Positions 11,801-22,527 of a stretch of 64,000 bases of DNA are shown here, piece by piece. Origin of the DNA: Steromphala cineraria (lineage: Eukaryota > Mollusca > Gastropoda > Trochida > Trochidae); contig OU744735.1 in NCBI GenBank assembly GCA_916613615.1, positions 42,047,468-42,111,467 on the forward strand. Direction: 5' to 3'. Within the stretch, counting starts at the first letter, position 1. Every line of letters starts with the position of its first letter. The notes under the pieces were generated by a model. That model did not search any database and was not told the origin of the DNA. It was given only the letters and a program-made list of their open reading frames with translations. Both the position numbers and the translations under genes were made by a program.

Positions 11801-12346
11801 AAGATTCCTCATTTTAGGAAAAAACTGTATTATCATATCAATTTCAAAGGAGTTAAACAAAACACAAAACTGATTTCTTGATCATAAAAGGATTAAACAA
11901 CATTTCTAAAGCAAAGTGTTTATGATCAGGAGATGTCAGCATAAAATACAATAGATGTCTAATAAATTGTTGTAAACTTGGTAATCACTAATCAGCATAT
12001 TATTTACTGAAATTTTTTTTAATAAGTTACTTTCCTCATTAAGCAATGTGTTATGCATTATGTTATCAAGTATAATTTGTTTTGGATTTTTTTTATTTAA
12101 AAAAAGTACTTGTCTTTAGACACTTTAGACAATATATGATCATTCAGAAACATCATCAAAACATTGCATAATTGGATAAAATATTAAAAATATAACAGCT
12201 GATCATTATAATCAATAGAAAACGACATTCAAGTATTGAACTATTCACAGGAACGAAATAATAAGTTCCTGCAAGAGAAGACTCTTATTTGACTGATCGA
12301 AAACAGGACAAAAACAAATCGTAGGAATAAATATATTGACTCTTAC

Positions 12347-12483
12347 TTTGAATAGTCTTCTCTTTTCTGGATGTGATACTTCCGCAGTGCCTTAACCTCT
12401 TGTACATTGTTATCAACTTCCCAGGATATAAAATCAACTTTTTTCAGCAACTTCTTTTCGTGATATTTCAGTTTTCGTACCAT
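12347..12483 (-). CDS. IMP3: IMP3, coding exon 1 (U3 snoRNP protein, N-terminal 45 codons)
   Basis: IMP3 binds U3 snoRNA within the MPP10 complex of the nucleolar small-subunit processome and helps U3 pair with pre-rRNA for 18S maturation. The exon reads [18 protein letters not shown], continues through a SWEVDNN segment, and ends KREDYS. This is the strongly conserved N-terminus of IMP3/Imp3p, colinear from residue 1. The ATG at 12483 is chosen because homologues start at MVRKLK. An in-frame ATG at 12549 would add 22 residues with no family counterpart, and the DNA between the two looks like promoter. The exon ends after 45 codons plus AA at the donor GTAAGA (GT at 12346-12345), phase 2. Exon 2 completes the lysine codon. 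I am confident in this assignment. Confidence 0.93.
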
Positions 12484-12549
12484 CTTGCACGTGTTTACAA
12501 ATAAACCGGAAGTCAAAGGGGAGTAATCCTTACCACATGCATACCACAA
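12484..12549 (-). promoter_or_regulatory. IMP3 proximal promoter/5'UTR with E-box and ETS-type site
   Basis: CACGTG lies at 12488-12493, only 5 bases from the IMP3 ATG, and ACCGGAAGT at 12505-12513. CACGTG is the Myc/Max-type E-box that often marks ribosome-biogenesis genes. CCGGAAGT is the core bound by ETS/GABP factors at TATA-less housekeeping promoters. Both motifs are directly visible; their function is inferred. An in-frame ATG at 12549 lies upstream of the ETS site, which argues against it being the usual start. Confidence 0.45.
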
Positions 12550-15500
12550 AAGAAAACTTTTCTAAATCCTCACTTTTAGCAGAGACTATATATATATTTA
12601 TACTTTCTGCTTTAATGGCACCAGGCTGTTTTTTTTTTAAAAACTCAATTCATCGAGATACGTATTAATACTGTATTCACGATATGAAGGTCATTTATTT
12701 TAATGAGCTCATCTTTCTCTGTGTTCTCTGTGTTCAGTACAATTCAGAAAAGAAGCATTTGCAGTTTGCAGCGATTCAGAAAGCGTCGACATATTTGGGC
12801 AAAATTTAAGATTTACAATTGTTATTGAAACGAAGAATAATCATTTGAGGTTTACGTCCAATAAATAAAACATGTTTTGGTAAGATGGTGTACATTTTAT
12901 ATTTTACGGCGTATATAACAACTTCACCATATCATAATAACGTACGAATACGTGATGATAATAATACTTATCATCATCATGACGACGAACAATATTTTAT
13001 TTTAGCGGATAACGTTGTTTCGGTTATGTTTTATATGGTAATCACTCACAAATAAACAACGAATGTTTACTCCAATGATTTGCATCCCTTTTGGATAATG
13101 ATACGTACTGATCGCGTGAAAACAATTGTTACAAGTGTTTCTCACGCGCATGATGCACGTGCTTTATTATGTTCCAACATTTTACTTTGATAACACTGTT
13201 ATGTCTGAAAATAGAGATTCTATTCAGCCTTGTTTTGGCGGTTGTTCATTTCGCTTTTTCATTTCAGCTGTCGATCATGCTAAAATGACTGGGCTCGTGC
13301 CAGTGCAGCGCCACAAAGACTCTGCGCTCGTAATCAATAATCTCGCATAAATGACACCCGAAATAATTTTACGATGTGTGATTATTGTTGTTTGGAAATG
13401 AGAATAACTGAGCGTAATATTTTATCGGTCTGAAGGACAAATCGGAACAATGGCACAAGATTTAGTACCTTCGACTACACAATTTGGATATCGTTTGTGG
13501 TTGATTACTAATCGTAACATTCGCTTTATAACAAAGTAATCTTCGATTTCAAGTCATAAGGATTTGATTGATGTAATCAGCCACAGAGACGGCGAATTGG
13601 CGTTTACAGCGCTTTCTTTTTTTGCAGAAATGACACAGCCTGAAGTATAGAAATGACCGAAAAAAGTGTACTTCAAGTGTAGCCAAAGAAAAGAAGAAAT
13701 AAAATCAGATAATTTATTTAGGGTTTGATATATGTTTGTAGAACCAATATAAGTATAATTGTAAAAAATTGGTTGAAAGAATGCAGGAATAAAAGCTAAT
13801 TTTTCTGTTTCCATTTCATAATTTTTGGAGCCGTGAAATAAGTAATGCACTAAATGATCAGTAAATATATAGATATTTTAAAAGTTTTCCTCCTTTATAA
13901 TTTGTTGAAAGGTAAGATAGATACTGTTTTAGTTGTCATCTGTTTAACCCATATACATCAGAGTATAATTTATCTCATAAAGATATGCTTCTATAAATTG
14001 TAGTTTTTTTGGTAAATATGCAAGCATTGAACAATTTTTGTTTCAGAATATTTAAATCTGACTTCATTATATATCCAAAGTATATCTTATTTTCTTAGAA
14101 TATATCGTGTTTTCAAAATAAAAATAAAGGTAATATTTTTTTTCAATGCTACCAAGTTACCTATTTTATAAGCCAAAATATTAAAAAGATCAACTTTAAT
14201 TTTGTTAAGGTTGATGCGTCTGTTAGTAAACGCCCATCATTTCAAACAAATCGTAATTCCAATGGTGCATGGATTAATCCCAAAAGTTATACGTTTAAAC
14301 AAATATGCTCAGCAAAAGTATGAGGCATGATCATATTAATATGTTCTTTTGATTCCATTTGCTACTCATACTACTTACAATTAGACATCATTACTGCGAT
14401 TGATTTTAGTCCATCGATTGGTATAAGATCGATAGCAATAAATCAAACAATTATTAGATCACACATTCTATGATTAAGCTAATCAATATTGTTTGGTTGT
14501 TCAATCTAAAACACCGAATTAAGCACCAACATTCTTAGGACATTATTTGGGGCACAAGACCAATGAAATCATAGTTAAATGATCACATATTGATTATTGA
14601 TCTTTACCTGGTCCATATCAATTAATCAACGATAGAGTTGATTGTTAACAATTATGCGCAAACCTATGGACAACGACTCACTACTTTCTGTGGGTCAGGG
14701 TGCCTTTATGTGCATGGCAGGCCGCTACTCGCTGGTTGAACGAGTGGTTATTGTCAGCTAAACGGTTATTAACGTCGCAAGTTATAAATATGAAAATACA
14801 ACACCAGCATGAGCAAAGATATACGGCGACATTATACGTCTATACGATCATGACTGTATGATCCTATCAGTATATATATATTCTTTAAAAATAACAAACT
14901 GAAGATTGGTTTTCATATAAGTTCATTACCAACCGGTTTCACAACATAGTGATCATCAGGGCAACTTATACATTGTGTTGATAATGGTTGCTATGAGTAT
15001 AAACGACAAATGATGTTTTTTAGATTTCATCTGTCAAACGATGTAATTGCTTTTATAAAATCAAGAAGTACTGAATGGGATAATGCTTATTGGTTCAGAA
15101 TTGTGATATGAAACGATTGAAGTTATGTTTACATTTATGAAAGTATAGCGACTGCAATAGAGTGCGCCATTATTTAGGAAACTGAGTCGGTCAGAGTACA
15201 TATAATTGGGACGTTGTAAATCGACATTTAAACATAAAAAAGTTCGGTTGTCAACAAAAACAAACAACTATATCTTCGTATGTGGGGTGAATGTGCAAGT
15301 TGAATGAGTTCATTTGATCATAATATCAGAGCGTTTGATATTTTCAAAACCACATCGAATTATTTGAAGATGCTTAGACGTAATGTCACTTTAAACCAAG
15401 TTCATCGGTCTTCTTGAAACGTGGGATGTTCAACTATATTTCGTGACGTCAGTTATGCTATTAAATAAATTCTACACACCCTCGATGCTGATTTCTACAT

Positions 15501-15600
15501 AAATCTAAGCTAATCGTAACTTTCGTAAAACAAATCACTAATAAGAGTTATTTTAACGATGAAAATAGACATAAAAGTCCGTGTTTTATACATAAATTTG
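12550..15600. other. Intergenic region upstream of IMP3
   Basis: A moderately CpG-containing stretch at about 12960-13500 could belong to a promoter, but no exon can be supported. 13860-14660 is very AT-rich. No element ends were recognised. Confidence 0.5.
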
Positions 15601-15609
15601 ACGTGAGAT

Positions 15610-15873
15610 CAATCTGGGAAAACCTAGCCTCAATAATACTCGTTTCACTCCGATATTGAATCTAGCAAGATGTAGTAGCGGGTTGCGTCAGCCGACCTTT
15701 CGTCGGCCTATGACCGTCAACGTTATATGTGCCAACGCAGACGATTGCGGCTTGGTAAGACGATCCCTGATTGGTCAATTTGATAGATCGATTGACGCGA
15801 CCCGCTACTACATCTCGCTAGACTCAATATCGGAGTGAAACGAGTATTATTGAGGCTAGGTTTACCTAGACTG
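15610..15873. mobile_element. Mutator-like MITE, family B, copy 2
   Basis: 264 bp with nearly perfect long arms (CCTAGCCTCAATAATACTCG at the left, its complement at the right). The flanks ACGTGAGAT (15601-15609) and ACGTGAGAC (15874-15882) differ by one base. It is the same family as 7994-8260, with GTTGCGTCAGCCGACC shared. The 60-codon frame inside it is a by-product. Confidence 0.85.
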
Positions 15874-16479
15874 ACGTGAGACTATAGCGTTTTTATTGTC
15901 AAAAGAAAAATGGCAATACGTCATTTTCTCTCCACAGATGAAATACTCAAGAAATACATTTAAGGTAATGGGCACTACTTAAACGACGGCGTTTCTTCAG
16001 TCTATCAAACTTCATCACTTGTTTACATTCATAAATTATACTTGGATGAGTGTGTCATTAGAAAGACATTTATGAATTACAATATAAGCATTCATTATGT
16101 TATACAAAATTGATTTTCGAATCCCCAATTATTTAACTTTAACAAAACTTATTACCTTTTCTTGAACAGTAGACTAAGTGTTGTTGACGCCTGTTATCAC
16201 AAAGAGGTGTAGTCGGGTGCATGGCTGAGTCATATATATGACGGAATGCGTGACTCTGAATTCAATAGAAAGATTTACTAATTTGAACCTTTTGAACACC
16301 AAGATATCCTGAATGCTATCTGACGTGAGAAAAACATGCAAATAGGAAAGTAGAGGATAAATCATACACAGCGAGGCAGGGAGAAAAAAGGGAAGGGAAG
16401 GAAAGAGAAAAACAGAGTGCAAGTTATTATTAATTATTCCTAAACCAACTGTAGCTTTAAAACGACACACGGCAAATTA

Positions 16480-16562
16480 TGATTTTAAACATTAATTCAC
16501 GTTTAAGCATTCTCTCCCCACTGGGGAGAGAATGCTTAAACGTGAATTAATGTTTAAAATCA
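16480..16562. repeat. Perfect 83-bp palindrome
   Basis: Two 41-base arms (16480-16520 and 16522-16562) are exact reverse complements around one central C. The centre reads TCTCTCCCCACTGGGGAGAGA. The right arm resembles the terminal sequence of the adjoining element, so this may be an inverted duplication of a transposon end. Confidence 0.95.
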
Positions 16563-17225
16563 AGTCCCCACAGAGGCAGATCAAGTCATGAAATGTTGAT
16601 ACAGCCTCTGTTATATTACGCCGAGTTTAAATTGTGGGATAGAATGGGAGATGCCTGATTGGAGGCAAACAAAGTTATAGTTGTGCAATCAGCGACGCTG
16701 TTCTTAAATTTTGGCTATTAAATGAAGGCAAAGGAATTGTGATATAAACCAACCTTTTCATACGAGAAGCGTTGTCATTTGATAAATACCGTATTCCCTT
16801 AATTACACGCCTGCCTTGAATAGACGCCTGCCTCGAATAGACGCCCTTGCATAAGACTTTCTGAAAATAATAAACGCCTGCCTTTATTAAACGCCGCGTA
16901 AACCAAGTTTAATATAGAAAAACGCTTCTTTTTTGTTAAATTATCTGACTTTTTTACAAAATAGTCTAAATGGTTTCGCTTTTTACGAAATAGACGCCTG
17001 CCTTGAATAGAAGCCTGCCTCAAATAGACGCCTATGATGCAGACCTTTTGAAAATAATAGACGCCCGGCGTGTAATTAAGGAAATACGGTAAATTCAAAT
17101 GGATTGTGGTGCAAATATTTTTCCGCCATGCAGGGGAAATTTCCGGAACCCACGGTTTACGGCGAGTTAAAACAGAGGCAATATCAACCGCTTGATCTGC
17201 CTCTGTGGGGATTTAAATGACGTTT
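16522..17225. mobile_element. MITE-like element with long imperfect TIRs, split by a nested MITE
   Basis: TCCCCACAGAGGCAGATCAAG at 16565 recurs inverted near 17190-17211. The match continues inward through GTTGATA, GCCTCTGTT and CGCCG (about 80 bp), and outward into TTAAACGT. Without the insert 16787-17091 the element is about 400 bp. The outer borders are approximate. Confidence 0.65.
16787..17091. mobile_element. TACCGTATT-ended MITE, nested copy
   Basis: TACCGTATTCCCTTAATTAC at the left and GTAATTAAGGAAATACGGTA at the right. The interior carries repeated AATAGACGCCTGCCT motifs. It lies inside the larger element at 16522-17225. It shares the ACCGTATTTCC terminus with 30228-30575. Confidence 0.85.
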
Positions 17226-17227
17226 AA

Positions 17228-17512
17228 ATGGAATGCAAGGTTGCTGTCATGTCAGGCTCATGCCATGATTCCCCATATTTCGTGACCGCGTGCACATGTA
17301 TAGTCAAGAAAACCAAGGGGCAAAATCTGCTTCGAAAAGTTTGCCTCAGGTCTACAACATTTTCAATAGTTTTCTTCAAAGTTAATCTCTCTGGACCTCT
17401 GGAAGAGGAAGACGATGAAGCGATTATAAAGTCGTTGTATTCTCAATCCACCATCTCCACAGACATTCACCTTTCCCACGTAGTCGTGCAGAAACAGGTG
17501 TTTAGTTCATAA
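17228..17512 (+). CDS. Orphan 94-codon ORF, function unknown
   Basis: Starting MECKVAVMSGSCHDSPYFVT and ending near HVVVQKQVFSS, this frame is less AT-rich than its surroundings and contains an acidic GPLEEEDDEAII stretch. It begins right after the outer MITE-like element ending near 17212. I recognise no domain. A donor-like CAG|GTGTTT lies near its end (17499), so it might be an exon, a fragment captured by a transposon, or chance. Low confidence. Confidence 0.18.
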   Translation: MECKVAVMSGSCHDSPYFVTACTCIVKKTKGQNLLRKVCLRSTTFSIVFFKVNLSGPLEEEDDEAIIKSLYSQSTISTDIHLSHVVVQKQVFSS

Positions 17513-17647
17513 CTGCACGTGCACTAATAAATGCATACGCGCGTTGGGGTTTAACGGGATTTCAGTTAAACCAGACGTAATGCACTAAAGGTGTGAACTT
17601 GTGAAAACATGTGCATATTGGAGCAGCAGATTTTTAGTAAATTTATA

Positions 17648-17790
17648 AAGACAGACAGACAAGACAAGATATTTTATTAATGTGTCACATGTTTTGTATA
17701 TAATCGGGTACAGTGACAATTTAAAAAACGTAAAATAGTATACAAACATCAGGCCATATGGCCAACGAGACACACGAGACGTTATATATA
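17648..17790 (-). mobile_element. Probable LINE 3' end fragment
   Basis: AGACAGACAGACAAGACAAG followed by ATATTTTATTAATGTGTCAC, and CATCAGGCCATATGGCC further on. The same beginning (GACAG-ATATTTTATTAA-GTCTCAC) occurs at 29997-30120. This is consistent with truncated minus-strand LINE ends carrying a GTCT repeat tail. No coding part remains. Confidence 0.4.
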
Positions 17791-18857
17791 CAAGTTAAAA
17801 ATGGAATATTAAGATATGAATTAATATCTCAAATATGGGAGGACTAAACTATAATTATTGTGATTGAGTTAATGTCTTTCGCCGATACATACGGCTTATT
17901 AGAGCGGCTAATGGATTTACAATATTTTCTAGTTGTAGCAGGAATGTAGTTTGTTCAATATCCGATAAGTGAGTAAATTTATAAAGTTTATAATGAACTT
18001 TCAAGCAGTAGCCTATTTTGAATTCCATTTGATTATTTTTAAGAATATAAGATATATAGGTTGAAGTCAGCTCAATATATTATTTTGTGAATATTGGAAA
18101 TGATTTTTATATCATTTAAAAAAAAGAAACTCAATGTTTCATGCCCAATTTATTCGTTGAGCTCACAAACCTATTTTATACATATTTGTTATAAAACTCA
18201 GATTTATCACTGTGAGAGTCAATGTCCGTCTCTTTGTGACGTCTGCATCAAATAATATCATACACAGAGTCGCACACAAATTATGTGTCAATATTGAGAA
18301 ATAATCGCCAAAGAGCATATTATTTTTCAAAATTCCGAAGGTACTTGAATTCATTGTTCCAACAGTTAATTTATTTATCCATCAACAAATTTGGGCGACC
18401 GCCTTAACAATCAGAATCAAATTCTTTTTTTGTGTGTCTTAAATACTTAACTTCAAATATATACGAGTATAGGAGTGAATAAGTCCAACTTCTTTAAAAT
18501 GTATACAGACTTAACACTTCTCTGATCTCTGAATACTACGTGCGTGTCAGTTGACCTTTCAATTCCAGCCAATCAGCGACGCGGCAAGACTGACACGTTT
18601 TGATATTGTACTTGAAAGCTGAACTCAGATCAGAAACGAAGTGGTGTACGATTGTTGGCTCGACCTGAGTTAATTCAATTGAAATAGGTGTATATGATAT
18701 ATAGAAAACTCTCTTAATATCTAAAAAATAAATGGAAATTTATACGGCTTCATCAAACTGTATCACTAAGAGTGTAATAGGACAGAACATTGGAGTAACT
18801 TGAAAATGAATCGTAATAATTGATGCGTTGTCCTTGCAGCCAATTATCTGTGAAGAT

Positions 18858-18945
18858 CCACGCATGTCTACATTATTGTAGCAAGTCTAGATCCCCGCTG
18901 TTTTAGAAAATGAACAGCTTCAGTAGGCTCCTTTCCTTTGTAAAA
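18858..18945 (-). repeat. 'TCTAGACTTGC' repeat fragment
   Basis: CATGTCTACATTATTGTAGC then AAGTCTAGATC and AGTAGGCTCCTTTCC. Close match to 54525-54605. Confidence 0.6.
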
Positions 18946-20103
18946 TATACTATAAATAGTTCGAAAGAAAATATATGTGTTGCATTATGCAAATAAGTCT
19001 AACTGACGCGGTCTCAATTTACAAAGTGAAAATATTCTATTCCGAAAACAACAATTTAGAATATGATAGTTGTACATTCATTGAAACCGAAAATGATGAA
19101 AACGTTTAACTTATGGTCTGAAATTGTTTAAAGGGTACAATCGTGTCGCGTGTTTACCTGAAATATGGCTATCGGGTTTCTGCCACCTCACGCCTTGCTG
19201 TATATTGAGTTACCTGCAACCTTAACTTGAATGAAAAGAGAAACCTTATATACAGGTGGTTCGCTATCGGATGATAATGTTTCGGGTGAAATAGGAAAAA
19301 GGGGGAAAATAAACTCAAAATCTTTTGAATATTTGGCAAACAAATGTGGTCTATCGTGTATACAAAATATCTTAGAACAATTATGTTGATTGGAAACAGT
19401 GATAGAAAGATAGAAACGGAAAATGTCTATAATTCAGTCCTTCTTTAAAAATGGCAGAATTTATATCAAGTAAAAAATTACGACTTTTCTTCCATCTGCA
19501 TTGCATTTTAAACCGTCCCTTTAAGACATGTGAATATTAAATCAATTATTCAGACATAAAAACATCAGATATTGCAAACAATCCTCTCAGATATATACAA
19601 CACCTAGTCAAATCAAATCTTCAAGGGAATCCTTGACCAAGAATCGTAGTGATCTAAATGTATTTAGAATGCCTTGAACAAAGGATTCAATTGAAGGCAT
19701 ATGATGAAATACTAACGGTAACAAAATTGTTATGTCACAAGCATTGGAGTACGTACATATTATGATAGTAATGAATCATATAAAAGCCTGTATGTTTGTA
19801 AATATGTATTGATATGGATTATTGTGAGGTGTGTGTGTGGGTGTGTTTTATTTTTTTTTTTAAATTTTCTCTTCATTTATATGTATTACAGTGTTATATG
19901 TGATCCTAATGTATTGTCTCTTGTAGCCTTTTGGCGGCTTTTACATTTTTAATGTATGCATTATTGAAATATTTTTGAATGTAAGGGATGAGACAAAAAT
20001 AAAAAATCTCTCTCTATAAAAAGTAGACAAATGAAATATCATGCAAAACAGTCACATTTAATTAAAAAAACTAGTTCTAAACGATTACACAAAATACCTT
20101 TAA

Positions 20104-20449
20104 AGGGGCAGTAGCACGTTTTTTGACAATTTTAATTTCTCACTGATAATTGTAAGAGAATGCTAAATATATTATTTTGACAGTGTCAAAAATCTCATTA
20201 CACAAGCCAATCATCCATAGTCGGAGGACAAAGTATGAAGATTCACATAAAATCCATTGGCGGCCATTTTTTGTGAACACCTTTAATTAATTCTTTAAGA
20301 AAAAGGAATCGCATGGCTAAACTTAACGTTATTTATTTGAATTCTTACTGCTCCATTTAGTTTAAATACATTGTCTTTCAATTGAAACCATTAATTTTCA
20401 TTTTCCTTACATCACCTTATATTCCCCCTAAAAACGTGCTACTGCCCCT
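20104..20449 (+). mobile_element. TTAA-flanked MITE, family A, copy 3
   Basis: 346 bp with TTAA at 20100-20103 and 20450-20453, and near-perfect ends AGGGGCAGTAGCACG / CGTGCTACTGCCCCT. It shares the GGCGGCCATTTTTTGTGAAC interior and is about 10 bp shorter than copies 2, 4 and 5 near its 5' end. Confidence 0.92.
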
Positions 20450-20947
20450 TTAAGGTTTGTGAATCTATTTCCAATACCCCATGCCAATAGAAACCTGGCA
20501 AAGTTAATAAATGTTCTTTCATCCACTATACATAAAGCTTGAATATACCTGTGTATGTTGAGGCATCAATTTAATGTAAAGATCTTCTTTTAAAGAATGA
20601 ATGTATCCCATATATTTGGTTTGAAACCACCGCCATTTTGACTGTACATACTGATTATATCTCTTTGTACTCTTATACCACTAATGTTTTGGGGTTTTAT
20701 TTAGAATAAAGTGAAGTTGGAAGTTGAATTCCAGTTGAGAGTTTATATATCTAATCAAGTAATCATAGAGCAAAGGTACTATGGGATGGCTCATACACAA
20801 CATTAAACTATTAGAACAGGTATGTGCAGTATCTATTAGATATAAAATTTGAAAAAATATTATTTTATGTCTTGATTCAAGATTTCAATTCTGTATTTAA
20901 TTTGACCGCAATGCCAATTTTTTGGCGTACGTTGATTGAGTCATAGC

Positions 20948-21040
20948 AGTTAATAATAATAATAATTCATTTGTATGGCGCCTATTTTCCAACTTTAAGC
21001 TGCTCAATGGCGCTGAACAATTTAGAGAAATATTACTGGA
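20948..21040. repeat. AAT microsatellite with GGCGCC-type repeat
   Basis: AATAATAATAATAATTCATT, TGTATGGCGCCTATTTTCC, CTGCTCAATGGCGCTGAAC. A common invertebrate dispersed motif. It lies upstream of the truncated LINE. Confidence 0.45.
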
Positions 21041-21398
21041 ACGTTTTTAGAGAGCTCTTGAAGGTCGTCTGAGAGATTGTTGTTTTAAGTTTTCAGAGCA
21101 AAACATTTATTCGTTTTCATAGAACATACGTGTCATCAAGTTCTATTTACGTCCTTGGTGTCATCAAGTTGTCCAAGATTCCTTCCAACAGAATCAACAA
21201 CCATTTTGAAAATGCATTGCGGTTGACAAGCCAAAAATTAAGTCAAAATTGTTTTCTTTCCTTAATCCTAATTCCCGTTTTGAAAATACCAACTCTACAA
21301 AGGTCTATTCTTCAACTTTTCGCCGTTGCCAGTGACCGACAACGAAGTCGTCGAATCTCAATTCGAGAAAAACATACCAAATATATAATTTATAATAA

Positions 21399-21647
21399 CT
21401 ATTTAATGACTTATTATCTTCTGGTCATTTTCCTGCTGCGTGGTCATCCTCTATCATAACCCCCCTCCACAAGAAAGGTGATAAAACTGTTTCCAACAAC
21501 TACAGAGGTATTGCAATAAGTGGATCAATAGGTAAATTATTTTGTAAAATATTAAATGAAAGAATAAATCATCATATGTCTATAAATAAACTAAACGATA
21601 CTTGCCAAAGCGGATTCAAAAAAGATCACCGCACATCCGACAATATA
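21399..21647 (+). pseudogene. LINE reverse transcriptase fragment, upstream part
   Basis: The open frame from 21399 reads LFNDLLSSGHFPAAWSSSII, then TPLHKKGDKT, NNYRGIAIS and GFKKDHRTSDN. These are fingers/palm motifs 1-2 of a non-LTR reverse transcriptase (PLHKKGD, NYRGIAIS). Upstream of 21399 the frame closes at a TAA, and no endonuclease domain is recognisable, so the copy is 5'-truncated or decayed. The frame breaks at 21647, where an 878-bp DNA element is inserted, and resumes at 22528. Confidence 0.85.
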
Positions 21648-22525
21648 TACACAAAGAACTTAGTTAAGCACCACCAATGTTTTCAGAAAATAAGCTTCTG
21701 CTAATAAACCATACAAGGTTCCAGAAAAACAATTAGGGTTTTTCAAAAGAAACGATCATTTAGCAGTGTAGAAATGAAAACTTCACTCAATTTAGGATTC
21801 ACTGTCTCTGGATAACTTATTTCCCCCAACTTGGTATTTTTGAAAATTCAAGTTTACTTATAACTGAAAATGAAAGTAAATATTTGTTGCTGCAATATGG
21901 TAATGATAATTCTCTTGAATGAATTGATGATTTTAAGTAAGGACCTCTTAGCAAATGTTAGTCGTTAGAGCAGTATAAGCCTTCAAAATCACAAAATTAT
22001 CGACTATCAAATTTGAAAAAAGCTTCCCTAAGAAAAAACTGGCGACTCTTTAAGATAATGGCTTATTTAAAGGGAGAAGAAGTGTTTGACCCACAAGTCC
22101 AACTCAAAGAATCTCAAATTCACTCACAGATTTGAACAATTTCTAAATTTTCTCAATTATGGTTGAAAAAAGTACTGAAAATTCAATGTCCTGCTAGGCT
22201 TTTATCAGGCATGATAAAAAAGGTTTCTCTAATTGAATGTCAACTAGGGATCAAAAATGTTATTTTTGATTGAAAAAATCCAAAGTTTCAAGCGTGGTTT
22301 CTCACCAAAGACAATAGTTATATTTTGCCAAATTTCAGTGGTCTCAAATTTTTTCTCATATTTTCAATTATTTCGTGTTATAAGGATTTTTACGTCAATT
22401 AAATAATAAATAAAACGGCAATTGTTATTTCTAGAGTGGTCAATACACCAAACATATCACAATATTCAAAGAGCTTCTAATTTCATTTTACAAAATGGGC
22501 GGTGCTTAATTAAGTTCTTTGTGTA
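21648..22525. mobile_element. 878-bp DNA element (TA target, TIR) inserted in the LINE
   Basis: Both ends carry an inverted repeat: TACACAAAGAACTTAGTTAA at the left, and the complement of ...TTAATTAAGTTCTTTGTGTA at the right, continuing into AGCACCRCC. The flanking TA occurs on both sides (21646-21647 and 22526-22527). Removing the element plus one TA restores the LINE frame exactly (DN-I-FILKT). The TA target suggests Tc1/mariner-type mobilisation. There is no transposase ORF, so it is non-autonomous. Confidence 0.85.
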
Positions 22526-22527
22526 TA

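Larger units (their letters stand above)
9961..12346. other. Remainder of IMP3 intron 1
   Basis: AT-rich and non-coding. It contains only the microsatellite at 10596-10672, an 'AGACTTGC' repeat piece at 10858-10930 and the partial element at 11669-11800. Confidence 0.65.
17520..20099. other. Intergenic AT-rich region
   Basis: Holds the LINE-end fragment at 17648 and the dispersed repeat at 18858. Otherwise I see nothing I can name. Confidence 0.55.

Noticed and set aside
12484..12549. 22-residue N-terminal extension of IMP3 from the ATG at 12549
   Set aside because: Homologues begin at the MVRKLK methionine, and the extension region contains promoter-type motifs.
15656..15838. 60-codon frame
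   Set aside because: It lies wholly inside the Mutator-like MITE at 15610-15873.
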